DNA of 51,218 nucleotides, taken from positions 1 through 51,218 of the forward strand of contig JAAAIG010000166.1 of the NCBI GenBank assembly GCA_015852425.1, given 5' to 3'. This DNA comes from Gryganskiella cystojenkinii. Taxonomy: Eukaryota > Mortierellomycota > Mortierellomycetes > Mortierellales > Mortierellaceae. Made by a program: the position numbers and the translations under genes. Of this stretch, positions 12,817 to 25,400 are shown piece after piece (the stretch's first letter is position 1; every line of letters starts with the position of its first letter). The notes beneath the pieces were generated by a model. It had not been told where the DNA came from, did not search any database, and saw nothing but the letters and a program-made list of their open reading frames with translations.

Positions 12817-14488
12817 TAGAAAGCGTTTTTATCTTGCGTGGATGAAAAGTACAAAATCAAACACAGGGCTGTGCGCCTGCTGCTTAGGGCTGGTGGCAGG
12901 AGAGCGAGGGGATGACAAAAAAATTAAAAAAGGAGAAAGCAAAAAAAAACTGTTTTGGTTCGAGTCAAGGAAAGGCGTAAAAGTGAGGGAAAGAGAGAGT
13001 TAATAAATGATGAATGAAGAGTGTCGATGGGAACGAAATGTGGTCAGGAATTATGCCCCAGGGCGAGTTGGGAGTGTAACAGGATACGTGCTAGGAAGAT
13101 GTCATTTAGCGATGCATACTAATGAAATAGTCGAAATGTGCATTTGTAATCCCATGAAAGCTGTCAAGAAAGCTGTTTTTTTGTATGTCCCACTTTTTGT
13201 TATCCTGTCTCAAAATGGACTTGATGTCTGTTCTCTTTTGTCTCCGATCATCCTCGTGCCTAGTATGTAGACGCGTCCTTCCTCTGAGTGGCTGAAAAAT
13301 GGAAGGTTGGTGGCTGGATCGTACCTGAAAAATCAAGGAACGAAAATGAAAAAGAAAAAAGGGGGTGGGATCAATTGGGGGAAGAGTGAGTGAGTTGGAG
13401 AAGGAGAGACCGTTGCTAGAGAGCGAGAGGGGAGGATGAGACAGGGGAGAGATCAACGAAAAGGAAAGCGGTAAAAAGAGAAGCAAAAGAAAAAGAAAAT
13501 GAACACGGCCTTGCGGGAAAAAAGAAGAAAGAGTTTCTTTGCTTCTTGCGGCAATGAAGCAATGAACGACAGACTACCAACTGAGCCCTGTTGCTAACAC
13601 ACACACACACAAATTTGCAAATGTCACTTCCTGTTTCTTTGCGTAATTTTGCTCTGACTTTCTGCAAGGAAGAGGACTGAGGAGAGAGATTGTGTGTTTC
13701 CATCTTGTGGTCAGCAGGGCCGTCCGCCTGTACTGCACAATCGGGACGAGGGTTCGAAATCGCAACTTAATTTTTAGACGCTTCGATTCTCGATTTGGCA
13801 AAGAACAAGTTTTTTATTTCTTCCACTTTTTTTGACCAAAGCCTTTATTTTTCGCCCTCAGGCAGGACAATATGTGAAGGACATATGTTTCCACGTTTTG
13901 GGGGGGTTGTATTTACGTGGATCTGACGACATTGCGGACCTTGAAGGTGAAAGGGAAAAAACGTTTTTGGATGTTAATCGACTATGGAAAGTAAAATGAA
14001 GGCGTGGGGAGAACTTGGATCTTATCGTTAGGTCTTGTTCTTCTTTGCATCACTTGTTTTTCTTCTCTTCTGTGGTATTGACTAGCTCAAGCTCTAACCC
14101 AAAACTGTTTAATATTACCGTAAGAAGAAGAGGCTGCTTTCAGAAGAAATTTCTTACTAGTTCGCACTAGAGAGGATGACCTGAAGGATGCAAAGAAATC
14201 TATGTAATTGACACATCAAGAGTGGCCGATACAGAAGCGCTTTTCATTCAATGACACGAGAACGTTGATGTGCCAACTTTTGACCTCTCTTCATCACTGC
14301 ACAACTCCCTTGTACACCTTGAGTCTTCCAAACAGGTCAAAGAGAGCCTTATGGGCGAGAGGACCGGTACCTCTCTTACACCTTCGAGTCCGTTTCATTA
14401 TATGCTCGTTTCGAGCAGATCGACTTTACATGGCCTGAGAGTGGGGTCGATTTATTTTTTGAAATAGGAGGGTTTTTCTCGGCTTTAT
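12817..14488. other. Intergenic region upstream of the MFS gene
   Basis: No coding gene is supported. It holds the MFS promoter (minus strand; CT-rich on that strand at about 13330-13560) and the 3' flank of the transcription factor gene. A short (CA)n tract lies at about 13595-13612. The open frames are all short and of low complexity. Confidence 0.6.
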
Positions 14489-17400
14489 TTAACACTCCAT
14501 GGCCTGCTCGTCGAAAAGAAGGTTGTTCACCCTATCTACATCCTTGTGGCAACCAAATTGACTCTCTTTCGAAGGAGAGGAGCCAAATCCCTGTTGCTGT
14601 AGCTGTTGCTGTTGGTGCTGCAGCTCTTGTTGGTGCATATGCATGTGGTATGAAGCAGAGCCTGGGTCTTTGGTCAACGAGGCCAGGAACGTTGCATGCG
14701 ATACCATTGAATCGGAACTATTTGGCTCTATGGTGGAAGCTGCCGAGTTGAACTGAGTCTGAGCATCTTGACGCGGTGCAGCCAAGGGAGAACCTTGATC
14801 GGGATCATCCGAAAGCGAGGATGACTCCATATCCATATCATCCGACGACAGCGCAGGTGGTGATGGTGGATCCGCGGTATCATCCTCCATCGTGGTCGCC
14901 TGAAGCTGCTGTTGCTGTTGATGTTGCGTCCGCCGCTGTTGTTGTAACTGCTGCTGCATGAGTTGGATTTGTTGTTGGCGATGTTGTTGCTGTTGTTGCT
15001 GTTGTTGCAACTGCTGTTGGAACTGAACCTCGGACGACTGAGAAGGGATGGTCGGTGCGGATGAAGTAGAGGATTTCATCTGAAGAGCAGAGTTCAGAGT
15101 CGATGACAACTCTTGCATCAGGGTTTGGGACTCTGTCAAAGAAAATTGAGCTGGGCTGTTGCTGCTGCTGCTGTTGTTATTGAGGATGTTGTTGGCATCT
15201 GGCAGGGGCATCGTTTGAGATCTTCGCGCTTGAATGTGCACATGCTGCTGTTGTTCTTGCTGCTGCATCAAGGGCTGTTGGAACATTTCGCTGGCCATGA
15301 TTGGCTGTGCGACGGTGGTCTGGAGAACAGGCTGTTGTAGTTGTCCCTGGTATTGGAGCAAAGTCGACTGGGGTTGTTGCGCGAGCGTTGGAGAGAGGTT
15401 AAAGCCCATGGTCAGATCACCGATAAAATCAGGACTGACACCAGCAGCGGCAGCGGTAGCACCGCTAGTCAAAGGATCATCAAACATCATGGCATCGATC
15501 GGAGCGAGACGCAAAGCTTCCGGCAACTCCATCGGGTTCGCAAAGAATTGTTGTTCTTGCTCGGGATCTGTACCACCAAACGCGATCGCCGCCATGGCCA
15601 CCGCGGTCGCGATCTGGGTCTGCCAGATTGTACTCAAACTCTTGAATGACCGGCCACTCCCACTACGACCGCGACCGCCTTTACCATCACTCTCATTGGG
15701 ACTCGGGGGCTCTTCCTCGGCCTCAGGCAAAGGCATGGAAAAGTTTCCGTAGGGATGACGCAACTGAATCGATGGTGCAGGACCGGGACCATCTTTGGCC
15801 AACTTTGCTAATCGTGCGGCCTCATAAATGTTTCCGATTGAGGTCGATTGCAAATGAGTCATGTCCATGAAAGGAGCCACAAAAGTCGAAATATCAATAA
15901 ACGAGGCCGCCATCTCGGTCGGAACGTTGCTGGTCTGACTTGCAAACACATCAAGCGCGACCGCAATGAGCGATTCAGCAACGGGGAAAGTCTTGACGAG
16001 TTCATGTGCGGCCTTGACTGTCTTTGAGAGACCTGCTCGCGTTGTCTCTCGGTTACTAGGCGTAGGTGTGATCGCGTTGTGGACATGCACTGTTCCGGCG
16101 GCGAGAAGACAGGCCATGCCGTAATAGCATGTATCCTTCAACTGCCCATGCAACATCAATGAATCGGCGATATGACAAACGTTGGTGGCGGCGGCGGTAC
16201 AGATGTTTCGAGACGAGACTAGGAAATTGGCATCAATCGATTCCGAGTTGACAGGTCGGAGATAGGGACGATGCAGCATGGTCAGGCATGTATAGTAGAA
16301 CATGTGCATCAATGCCGTTGGTGGTGATGGTGGGTGGTTCGAGTTTGGTGACATCGTGTAAGGTGTGTACATCAGTTCGTTAGGCAGGGCCAGGAACCAC
16401 GATGTCAGACTGTTGTGGAGCTGCGGTAGTTGTGTCCTGGAGATGTCCGCCAAGAAAGTACCATTGATTTCGGCCTCGATACAGTGCATTGTGTTGAGGA
16501 CGTTGCCCATCTGCATAAAGAGTTTGACTGACCAGAGCAGACGACACTCAATCACACGTTCGGGCTCGTAGGGGTACTCGACCACGTCTTCGTCCCCAAT
16601 TTCGTCAAGCCAATCAGTCGAAGGCATCTGAACGTTGAACCCCTTGTCACGCAGTGTCATGGGTCGTCCAAGGATACCACTTCCGAGTCTGTCCGAGATG
16701 TACAAGGACCACCAGACGCGTTTCCGAATCTCAGCCTCCTCAGGTTCATCCGATTGCACATCCTGACGATGAAGACCAATATCCTAGGATAGTTAAATGC
16801 TCTAGTTAGAACACCGCTTGACTAGCATTACAGCATCATTATGCCCCTAATAATAAATGTTCGAATGGGGATCTTACATGTCCGATACGTGTCGCCATAC
16901 CCGTGTAGAGCCAACCACCAGAGTAGTTACCGACCGCGTACTGATGGTGAGACATCAACAGCAGAGCCTGGACGGTACTGACCCTCGAGACATGATAAGT
17001 CTCGTCAAGGATGATCTTGGCTCGGTTGAAGTACTTGGTTGACTCTTGTTTGACCACGGGATCATCTGAGTACCAGCAGGCATTGCAAAAAATGGCGTTC
17101 AGGATAAGGATTTGAGATAGGTCGGGTCGACTCTGGTGGTGGCTCTCCATAAAGGACTTTCGAATGAACATGGGTGCGAACGGGTACATGTATCTGAAAT
17201 AGAGGTCCAACAGACCGTCCATCTCTTCTTTGGGTGGAAGTTCGCGTTCGCTGGTCATCTGAAGGGAGTGAGACCAGAGGTCACTGTCGTTAAGATGTGC
17301 CATTGGCAGCGGATCTAATTGTTCAGCGATGTTGAGCAGAATATTTAAAGTGAGTCGAAGGAGGTTATGTTAGCATTAGAGACAATGGCCAGTATTGATA

Positions 17401-18803
17401 CTTACACACGCCTTGACGGTACCGAGAGCTTAGCTGACAGACATAGAAACCTGAACTACTGCCATGAAAGCTGAAGAAAAAGACAATCCCAAAAGAAAGA
17501 GAAAGACGGGAAGTCAGTGTTTGTTGATTCAGTATTCAAACTGTCTGGGGTTTGGGGCAGGGAGATAGTGAGGGAGATCACTTGCATGTGCAAACGGGGG
17601 GAAGAGGGGAGGGGGGTTGTGGGTCCGTGGGACAACGCCGAAAGAGATAGGAGGCAAGTAGACAAGATGAATGAAAACGTACTGTTGTCCATGACCATCC
17701 AAACTCATCGTGCTCACGATCGACCTCAGATCCGAAGACTTCGGTTTTGAGGAAGAAGAGGAGTACGATGCAGAAGTTCGAGTCTCCTTGGTGGTCGATC
17801 CTTGAACACTCGAGGACTTTCCCTGGTCGGATTCTTGACTAGCGGTTGCACCCTGTCGAGAGTTTTGACGTTTTTGTTTAGGTCTTGTGGATGTAAACCC
17901 TTGATCTTTCGAGGCTCTTTTCTTGGTGGTGCTCGTTGGAGCAGCAGGTCTATCCATGGAGGAAGAAGAGGTCGAGGGGTGGGAAGTGGAATTTGGAATA
18001 CCGTTGACCGCTTTTGCATGTGACGGTGTTGACGATGATGATGTCGTTGAGGAAGAAGGGGCTGGGTCTAAAGGACCAAGTCCTCCAGAAGAAGTACTCT
18101 TTTTAGGGAGCTTTCTCGAAGTTGGGGGGTCTGAAAGGGTGATGGAACGACTGTGTGATGATGATGGCGAAGAGGAAGTGAAAGAAGCAGGAGGAGTCGA
18201 GGGTGAATCCTGGAAAGGGTTAAAGTTGTAAGAGTATGGGGATGAAGGGCTTGGACTCTGACTCGAGAAACTGTTTAGACTACCAGCAGAGAGTCGACGG
18301 TCTGAGGGATCGTAGTCGTAGGGTCGACCTTCTCGGTACCCTGTCTCATCGCCCGAACAAGATGAAGAAGAAGACAGTGCTCCGCTGTCGATGTGATAAT
18401 TTTGTTGATGCTGAAGGTGATTGTGATGTTGGTAGTTGTTGTTGCTGCTGGTTGGGTGGTTATATGGGTTCAAAGATGAAGAAGAGGAGGACGAACCGTG
18501 GTGGAGCAGAAGCGACTTGGGTCGATGTGGACTATGAAGGTTTGGCTGCTGTTGCCTTCGAGAACCCGGTACAAGGTTGGCATTGGAAGCAGAGGAAGTG
18601 CCATTGAGTTTTGCATAAAGACTCTGAGGGCTGTTCGTCTTCAAGAACAGAGCCTCGTCGACGACGCACTCTAATTTATGGTTGACGCATCGAACGCAAT
18701 TGGGAGTGCCGGAGCAACGCAACTTTTTGCGGCGACAGTTCGTGCAAGCAGTACCTGCCTTGAGTCTCTTTTGGCGAATGGCGTGGTTCGTGCTGGACTC
18801 CAT
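14489..18803 (-). CDS. Zn2Cys6 fungal transcription factor with Fungal_trans domain
   Basis: A nuclear DNA-binding regulator of about 1290 residues. Exons in transcript order: 18803-17683, a micro-exon near 17428-17406, 17314-16878, and 16783-14489. The N terminus has a Zn2Cys6 cluster with CX2CX6CX5CX2CX6C spacing (C20, C23, C30, C36, C39, C46). A Ser/Pro-rich linker of about 320 residues follows. The middle homology region starts near YFRYMYPFAPMFIRKSF and includes RIGHDIGLHRQD across the last splice junction and EIRKRVWWSLYISDR, typical of the fungal-specific domain (PF04082). The C-terminal third is Gln-rich (runs at about 14575-14625 and 14900-15020) and probably works as an activation region. 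The targets are unknown. The micro-exon is needed to keep frame; its exact borders are uncertain (donor 17683 with acceptor 17429, or donor 17679 with acceptor 17434, both in frame). Confidence 0.85.
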
Positions 18804-21800
18804 GGTTTTGATTTGGTTGGGACGATGTGAGGTTGTTGATCGAGTGTAGATATCAAGAGAGGGTAGGTTTGAATAGAGTGAGGAGATGATCTGCTGGATC
18901 GACGTTGGATCTTTGTGGGCAAAAGTTGGAAGGACGTCCGCGGGGAGTGGAAGCTAAAAAAATGAGAAGGCAGGGACAAAAGCGAAGCTGTGGAGTAAGA
19001 AAAACGAAATGCTTGATAAAATACTGTACAGAAATTGTGGAGAGTGAAAGTTTCGAAGACAGAAAGGTGAGTGAAGAGAGGAAGAGAAAGAGAGCGTCGA
19101 CAGTGTCCCCCTTTTCGGTGATCTTTTGGAGAAAAAAAAGACGATTACGGTGGGAGCTCATTGATATTTTATATCGTCTTCTCCTTATTTCCTGCCCCCA
19201 TCCCTGTTCTTGTCCATACCTTTTCCACAGTTGTGCATGTGTGTGGGTTGTGTGTTGTGAGCGTTGAAAAGTATGAATATCCAACGCGCCTTTCTTTTTC
19301 GATTCATTCGGCTCGCGACTCTCGTCTGTCCAATAGATTTCTTACGTGCTTTAAGGCGCGTTGGCCCTTTTTTTCTTTTTATTTCGCGAGCCGAGAGTTT
19401 ATTTCCTTCCTTCCCCTGTCTTCCCTGTGTTTGTGCATGAGATTAGAGTTGATTGCTGTCCGTCTTTTTTTGAGCTCGTCGGGTTGGTCAAGTGTGGAGA
19501 GGGAAGGATTAAAACAAGGTCGAGCACGAGTCGTTAGTAGTCCAACGTTTGCGTTGCGCCCTTCTGGCGTTTGGTTCAAAGTTTTGTTGCTGATGTCGTG
19601 GTTTGCTCACCAAAGCTGGGGCATTCTTTTTTTTTAATTTTGGAAAAAAAAAAAATGTAGCATGTAGCAATGTAGCAAGGGTGAAAGGAGGATCTATCTC
19701 TGTACTTGATGCTCGACCACGGTGGAATACTTTTGTATGAAATCGAAGTTGACTAGACTAAGATCGAAAGTGTTTTACTCTCTCATTTTAATGACAGGGT
19801 TTGGAGGTGTGGAGAAGGGTGAAATGAGAATGACGAATGTGTTCGAACATATTCTGCACTTGTTGAAGTCCGGAGAAAAAATATGCAGGGTGCCAATTGG
19901 CATGTGTATGTTTGTATCCGTGTAAAATTGAGATGTCACGTTTACCTTTTTTTGTTTTTGGGCTGGAAAATCTTGGCGCTGGGGTTGAGGAAGAGAGGAC
20001 TTGCAGCAATGGATGGGTCAAAGAGGATGCTAGATGGCCTTCATGGATCAAAAAAAATGACGGATTGAGAAGAAGGGAACCCATGGTTGCACACATCTAA
20101 ATGAAAAGTTTATGGAGGTTGTCGTAGTCAAGCAAAGAAAAAGAGCAAACATCGCCACTTGTTTGTTGGGGAGCATTTTTTGATCAAAACAAAATAAAAT
20201 GGACGCACGACCACAATTTCAATCAAGGCAGGGGCAGGGGTGAATACGTGTGCTCTGTGGAGAGCAGAAGGACCCTTCCACTCTTTCAAGAAAAGTCCCT
20301 TGTCTTTTCACATGTTGAGCTTGAAAGTCCTTGGGGTAAGAAACCCCTGCGCCTTTTTTGTGAAAGACACCCTTCTTGACTGTGGTCATCGTTGCACGGA
20401 ATGACAGAAGAGGAGACAACAACGAGATCCTTGATGCAAGTTTCTCGACGCCATTATGCACAAGACGAGTTTCATCGTTCATGGCTCTTGCACAACCCCG
20501 AGAAAAAAGACAGGTTTTCAAGTATGCAAACAAAAAAAACGCGTATACGTGTTCCCTGGCATCGACTATTGTTGCATCCCCAAAAGAAAATTGAATAGCT
20601 CGTTGCCCTGTCCTCGCATGAATCGTCGCTCATACACTACTATCGAGCAACAGAATTACCCAACGATGGGGTGATCGCCACTTGTTACCACCGCCAGCCT
20701 GCCCTTACCTCGTAAAGACATAGAGATTACCTGTATGCGCCATAATATTTTTCTTTATTTTTTCGCCAAGACTCCAAGTGATTTAGTTTTTTGTTGGAAT
20801 TTTCTTCAAATTAACCTTTTCCGACAGGCACATGTTCCATTTTTTCCGCTTCTCTCTACCTCCACCTCCACTTCAACTCCAGACGACTTTCTTGGACTCG
20901 GAAAACGTGGAGACGAATTAAAAATTTCGTGAGAGACTGCGAGGGGGCGAGCCGCCCTCTGTCAAAAACCTCTTATATTTTGACTCTTGATTTTGCTCCT
21001 TGCCCTTAAGGTGTTTGCAGATTTTTTAGAAGATTGAGGGACTAAACCAACACGTTTCTTTTGTTCGAGGGAAGCATGCAATCGAATGTGTAATAAGTGT
21101 GAGGTGCAATTGTCTTCACCTTACAAAAACACTCTTTTTACATTTAGCCTAGACCTCTTGAAGGATCATGCCCATCGATTTTTTATCTTCGATGTGGGAC
21201 TAAAGAGTCCCGACGTGTCGGGTCCCGGATTATTTCACAATTTGTTCTTTTTGTCTTCTCGCCGCTGGTACTGGATGGTGAAGATGATTATTTATCAAAT
21301 GAAATTACAAAAATGATAAAGAAAAGGGGGAACAATACGCCATCGATAAAAAAACCCCACCCGCCAGAAACGTCCCTGGAGGAAAAATTACCAGTTGGAT
21401 ACCGAACCAAACCAAGAAAATAATTGTTGTTCGGTCCTTGCATATGGCTCGCAGATGGTCTAAGCGATGTCATCCAACTGCCTTATCCTTCAATGAAGAA
21501 ATAAAACAAGATGAATAGGAAAACAAAACACCTTTAAAGGTAGAAGACCCTTCCGCTCCATAATTCCAGATGACCCAAAAAAAACGTCTGTCGCTCTTCC
21601 ATTACATTACCGAAACTCGAACCTTGAGGAGAAAGAAGGAGAGAGTTGCTTTCGAACATCAACAAAGAAAGCGGGGGTAAATAACGTTATTAAGAAAAGC
21701 GTCCAGCAATGTCATTTTAGATGAATAACGATCGATTCCCGAAATTGGTTACTTTGGATCTCCTTAATCTTGGTCAGCTGTGGAGAGGGACGAGAGTCTG

Positions 21801-22497
21801 TGTCGACCCTTTCGACGTTTCTCCACTCCCTCTCACTTTCTCGCCGCTCAGGAACGGAATTGCGATCGATGAACGCCAATAACAACCGGATTACAGAAAT
21901 GTCCTGACTGCAAAGTTGTTTAGACAATAATTTTTCGGCTCACGGTTCGTGCAACAATAAAAAAAAATCAAACGACCAAATCTTTGGAAAGCAAAGAAAT
22001 GCGTACCATTTCGAAATCGTTGCTTTGCCAAATAAGACAAGAGAAAAAGCGAGAGCCAAACGTTCATCCCGACAAAACAAAGGCGGCAGCAGAAGTGAGA
22101 AAATATCGGTCTCATTGGCGATTTGCGGACCAAATTCATTTTTCGTCAAAAAACGAGCCGAATCGACGCTACTGCTGCAGCGGATGCCGAGCTTGTCCCT
22201 TTACCAACGGTGCTCATTCAAAACATTTGCAACAGAGATTCAAAAAAGTTAAAAAAAATGTAAGAGAAAGAACACGAGTTAGTTTTTGTGGACGGACCTG
22301 CCTACGCATTTAATATTCTTTTTTTGTGTGGGCTTCTTTTTTTGGCTAATTATGGGAAACTTTATATATGCGTGAAAAAGTAGAAAGATTTGGTATACAA
22401 TATGGTGATCAAAGATTATATAAAAAAATGCAACAAAGGAAGGGGCTAGCTATTTTATGATTGAGAAATGAGATCCTCGGAGGTGGGGGGGGGGGGG
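18804..22497. other. Large gene-poor region upstream of the transcription factor
   Basis: I see no gene in these 3.7 kb. The part next to 18803 is the transcription factor promoter and leader: CT-rich on the minus strand, with a TATA-like site at 19165-19173. The middle (about 19300-22300) has scattered frames of 60-110 codons on both strands without domains, matching splice sites or repeated structure. The 13-G run at 22485-22497 directly abuts the ABC transporter stop codon. Confidence 0.55.
19165..19173 (-). promoter_or_regulatory. TATA-like element upstream of the Zn2Cys6 gene
   Basis: The minus strand reads TATAAAATA inside a near-symmetric GATATAAAATATC, about 365 bp before the ATG at 18803. 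If used, it implies a long 5' UTR. Promoter function is inferred. Confidence 0.35.
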
Positions 22498-25400
22498 TTA
22501 CAGGTTCTGCTTTTTGCACAAGTCAGCATAGACTCCCTGCAAGGAAACCAACTCGTAATGGCGACCAGATTCGACAATCTGACCATCCTTGACCACAAGA
22601 ATCAAATCCGCGTCCTGGATCGTGCTTAAACGATGAGCAATCACGATCGTAGTCCTACCGGCACGAGCCTTGTCCAAGGCCACCTGGACAAGCTTCTCGG
22701 ACTCGGAATCCAGAGCCGACGTAGCCTCGTCCAACAACAGGACCTTGGGGTTACGGATTAAAGCACGAGCGATCGCAATACGCTGCTTCTGACCGCCAGA
22801 AAGCTGAGATCCCTTGTCACCGACTGAGGTCTCATAAGCCTTGGGGAGACCCATGACAAAGTTGTGGATGTTGGCCAACTTGGCCGCAGCCTCGACCTGC
22901 TCCATGGTTCCGTGGCTGTCGGGCAAACCGTAAAGGATGTTGTCCTTGATCGACATGTCAAACAAGATAGGCTCTTGACCTACAAGCGCCATATGGTTAC
23001 GGATGTTGTGCAGCTGCAAGTCCCGGATATCGTGGCTATCGATGACGGCCTTGCCGCCGTTGACATCGTACCAACGCTCCAACAACGCAATAATGGTCGA
23101 TTTACCACAGCCAGAAGGACCAACCAAGGCGACTGTTTGGCCGGGGTGGACCTTGATATCGACGCCGTTAAAGATCTGGATGTTCTCGCGGGTAGGGTAG
23201 GTGAAATCGACCTTCTCCAGGGAAAGAGCACCGCTGACAGAGTCCAACTCGATACCCTCACGGTCGGCATCAATGGTCGTATCTTTGTCCAAGAGTTCGT
23301 AGATGTTGATTGCGGACTGTTTACCCTTGGCGAACTTTGGCAACTCGGAGGTGATGTGACCCAAACTCATGGCGGTGAAGACGATGGCGAACATGCAATT
23401 GAACATCTGATCGAATGTGATAATGTTCGCCTGGAAGAGACGGTAACCGCCATAGAAACCAATGGAGTTGGACCAGTACGAGACACCCTGGGACATGGCA
23501 AAACCAAACGAAGCGTACAGGGCCTTGTTGCGAGCATACGCATGAGGCTCCTTCGTGACCTCAAAGTAACGAGCCTCAAAGGTATCCTCCTTGGCGAGCG
23601 AAACGACAGTGCGAATGTTGGCGATGGCCTCACCTGCGACCTTTCCAGACTGCTCATAGGCCTTACGAGTCTTCTCACCGAATCCGGTCAAAGCAGCAAT
23701 TTCGAGGTACTGACCCAAACCAATGATTGGAACAGAGGCGAGGATAATCAAAGTCATCTGCCAGGTGGCCTTGAAGGCAAAACCGAGACCGACAGCAATA
23801 GTCGCCATTGATGAGACTGTGGTCAAGATAACTTGAGAGACCATATCAAAGATCTGTTGCGAATCCGTCGCCAAACGAGAGGCCAAGGCACCGGTTGAGT
23901 TTTCGGGTCGATCAAAGAAGGCCATCTCTTGACTGAGAATGGATCGGTAACTGAGGTAACGGAAACGGCTGGTGACACGCTCACCAACAATCAAGAAGCA
24001 GACCATACCACCGCAGAAACCCAAGAATCCGACAAAGGCGAGGATAAAGAAGAGGAGCGAGTAATGGTTGGCATTATGGATAAAGTTGTCGGGGTCCTTG
24101 TAGGCAGAATTCAAGGTGTTGATGGCACCGGCAAAGATCTGAGAGAATGTTGGGAAGAGAGAGCCTTGGATAATAGCAAAGAAGACGCCCAATAGACAGA
24201 TAGGGATATCGTTGCGGAGGTACTTGATCGTACGACCGATGGGAGCCTTTTGCATCTTGAGCTTCTTGGCGGCCAGCTTCTTCAAACGAGCCTCGGACAT
24301 CTCCTGATCCTCGGCCATCTCGAGATCGGCCTCAGCAGACTTGTCGGAGCGGGCAGAGTGGTGCGAAGAGATTCGGCGGAGAAGCGTGCTCATCTTGCGG
24401 CCAGTGCGAGTACCGTCCTGGGGATAAGCACCTTCAGCAATAGCAATGTGGGGGGTAGTCGATTCGGCAGCGAGTACGAGCTTATCGTCATATTCAGCAG
24501 CCTCGACGTCAACACCGCCAGTCTTGAGTTGCTGCTTGGCAACAAAGTCTGTGTAGGTACCTCCGAGGGCCATGAGGGACTCGTGCGTACCGACCTCGAG
24601 GACGACACCGCGATCCATGACATAGATGACATCAGCCGACATAATGGTCGACAAACGATGGGCAATCACAATGGTCGAACGGCCCGTGGCAGCATTATCG
24701 AGAGCGGCCTGGACAATACGTTCGGACTCGGTATCCAAGGCCGAGGTGGCCTCATCCAAAAGCAAAATCGAGGGGTTCTTGATCAAGGCACGGGCAATGG
24801 CAATACGTTGCTTCTGACCTCCAGACAACAACGCACCTTTCTCACCGACCATTGTGTTATAACCCATGGGCAACTTGGAGATGAAATCATGAGCGTTCGA
24901 GAGTCTGCACGCGGCCTCGATCTCCTTGTCCGTGGGAGTCTTTTGATCCTTGCGAATGCCGTACATAATGTTTTGCTTGATCGAAGCATTGAAGAGAACG
25001 GGCTCCTGAGAAACCAGGCCGATGGAGTCACGCAAGTGGCGAATGTTGAAATCCTTAATCTCGATGCCATCAATCGAGATGGAACCAGAGCTAGGATCGT
25101 AGAAACGTTCAACGAGACCAATGATTGTGGATTTACCACTGCCAGAGTGACCGACCAAGGCAACTGTCTGGCCGGGCTTGACTTCAATGTTCATCTTCTT
25201 GAGAATAGGGACATCAGGACGGGAGGGGTAAGCGAAATCCACGTCTTTGACGACAATGTGACCAGTCAAGTTCTCGGGCTTTGCACCGGAGGGATCGAAG
25301 GAATCAATATCAGGAATACGGTCGATAGTCTTGAAGATGGTGAAGGCTGCGGCCTGAGCCTTGCCAAAGACCGCAATGTTAGGTCCGACGTTACCGATGG

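Noticed and set aside
14575..15020. CAG/CAA runs considered as a satellite or CRISPR-like array
   Set aside because: They are in-frame Gln codons inside the transcription factor, with mixed CAA/CAG use and no spacer structure.
22864..23811. 315-codon open frame on the plus strand
   Set aside because: Also antisense to the ABC gene, over the second transmembrane domain and NBD2; no recognisable domain.
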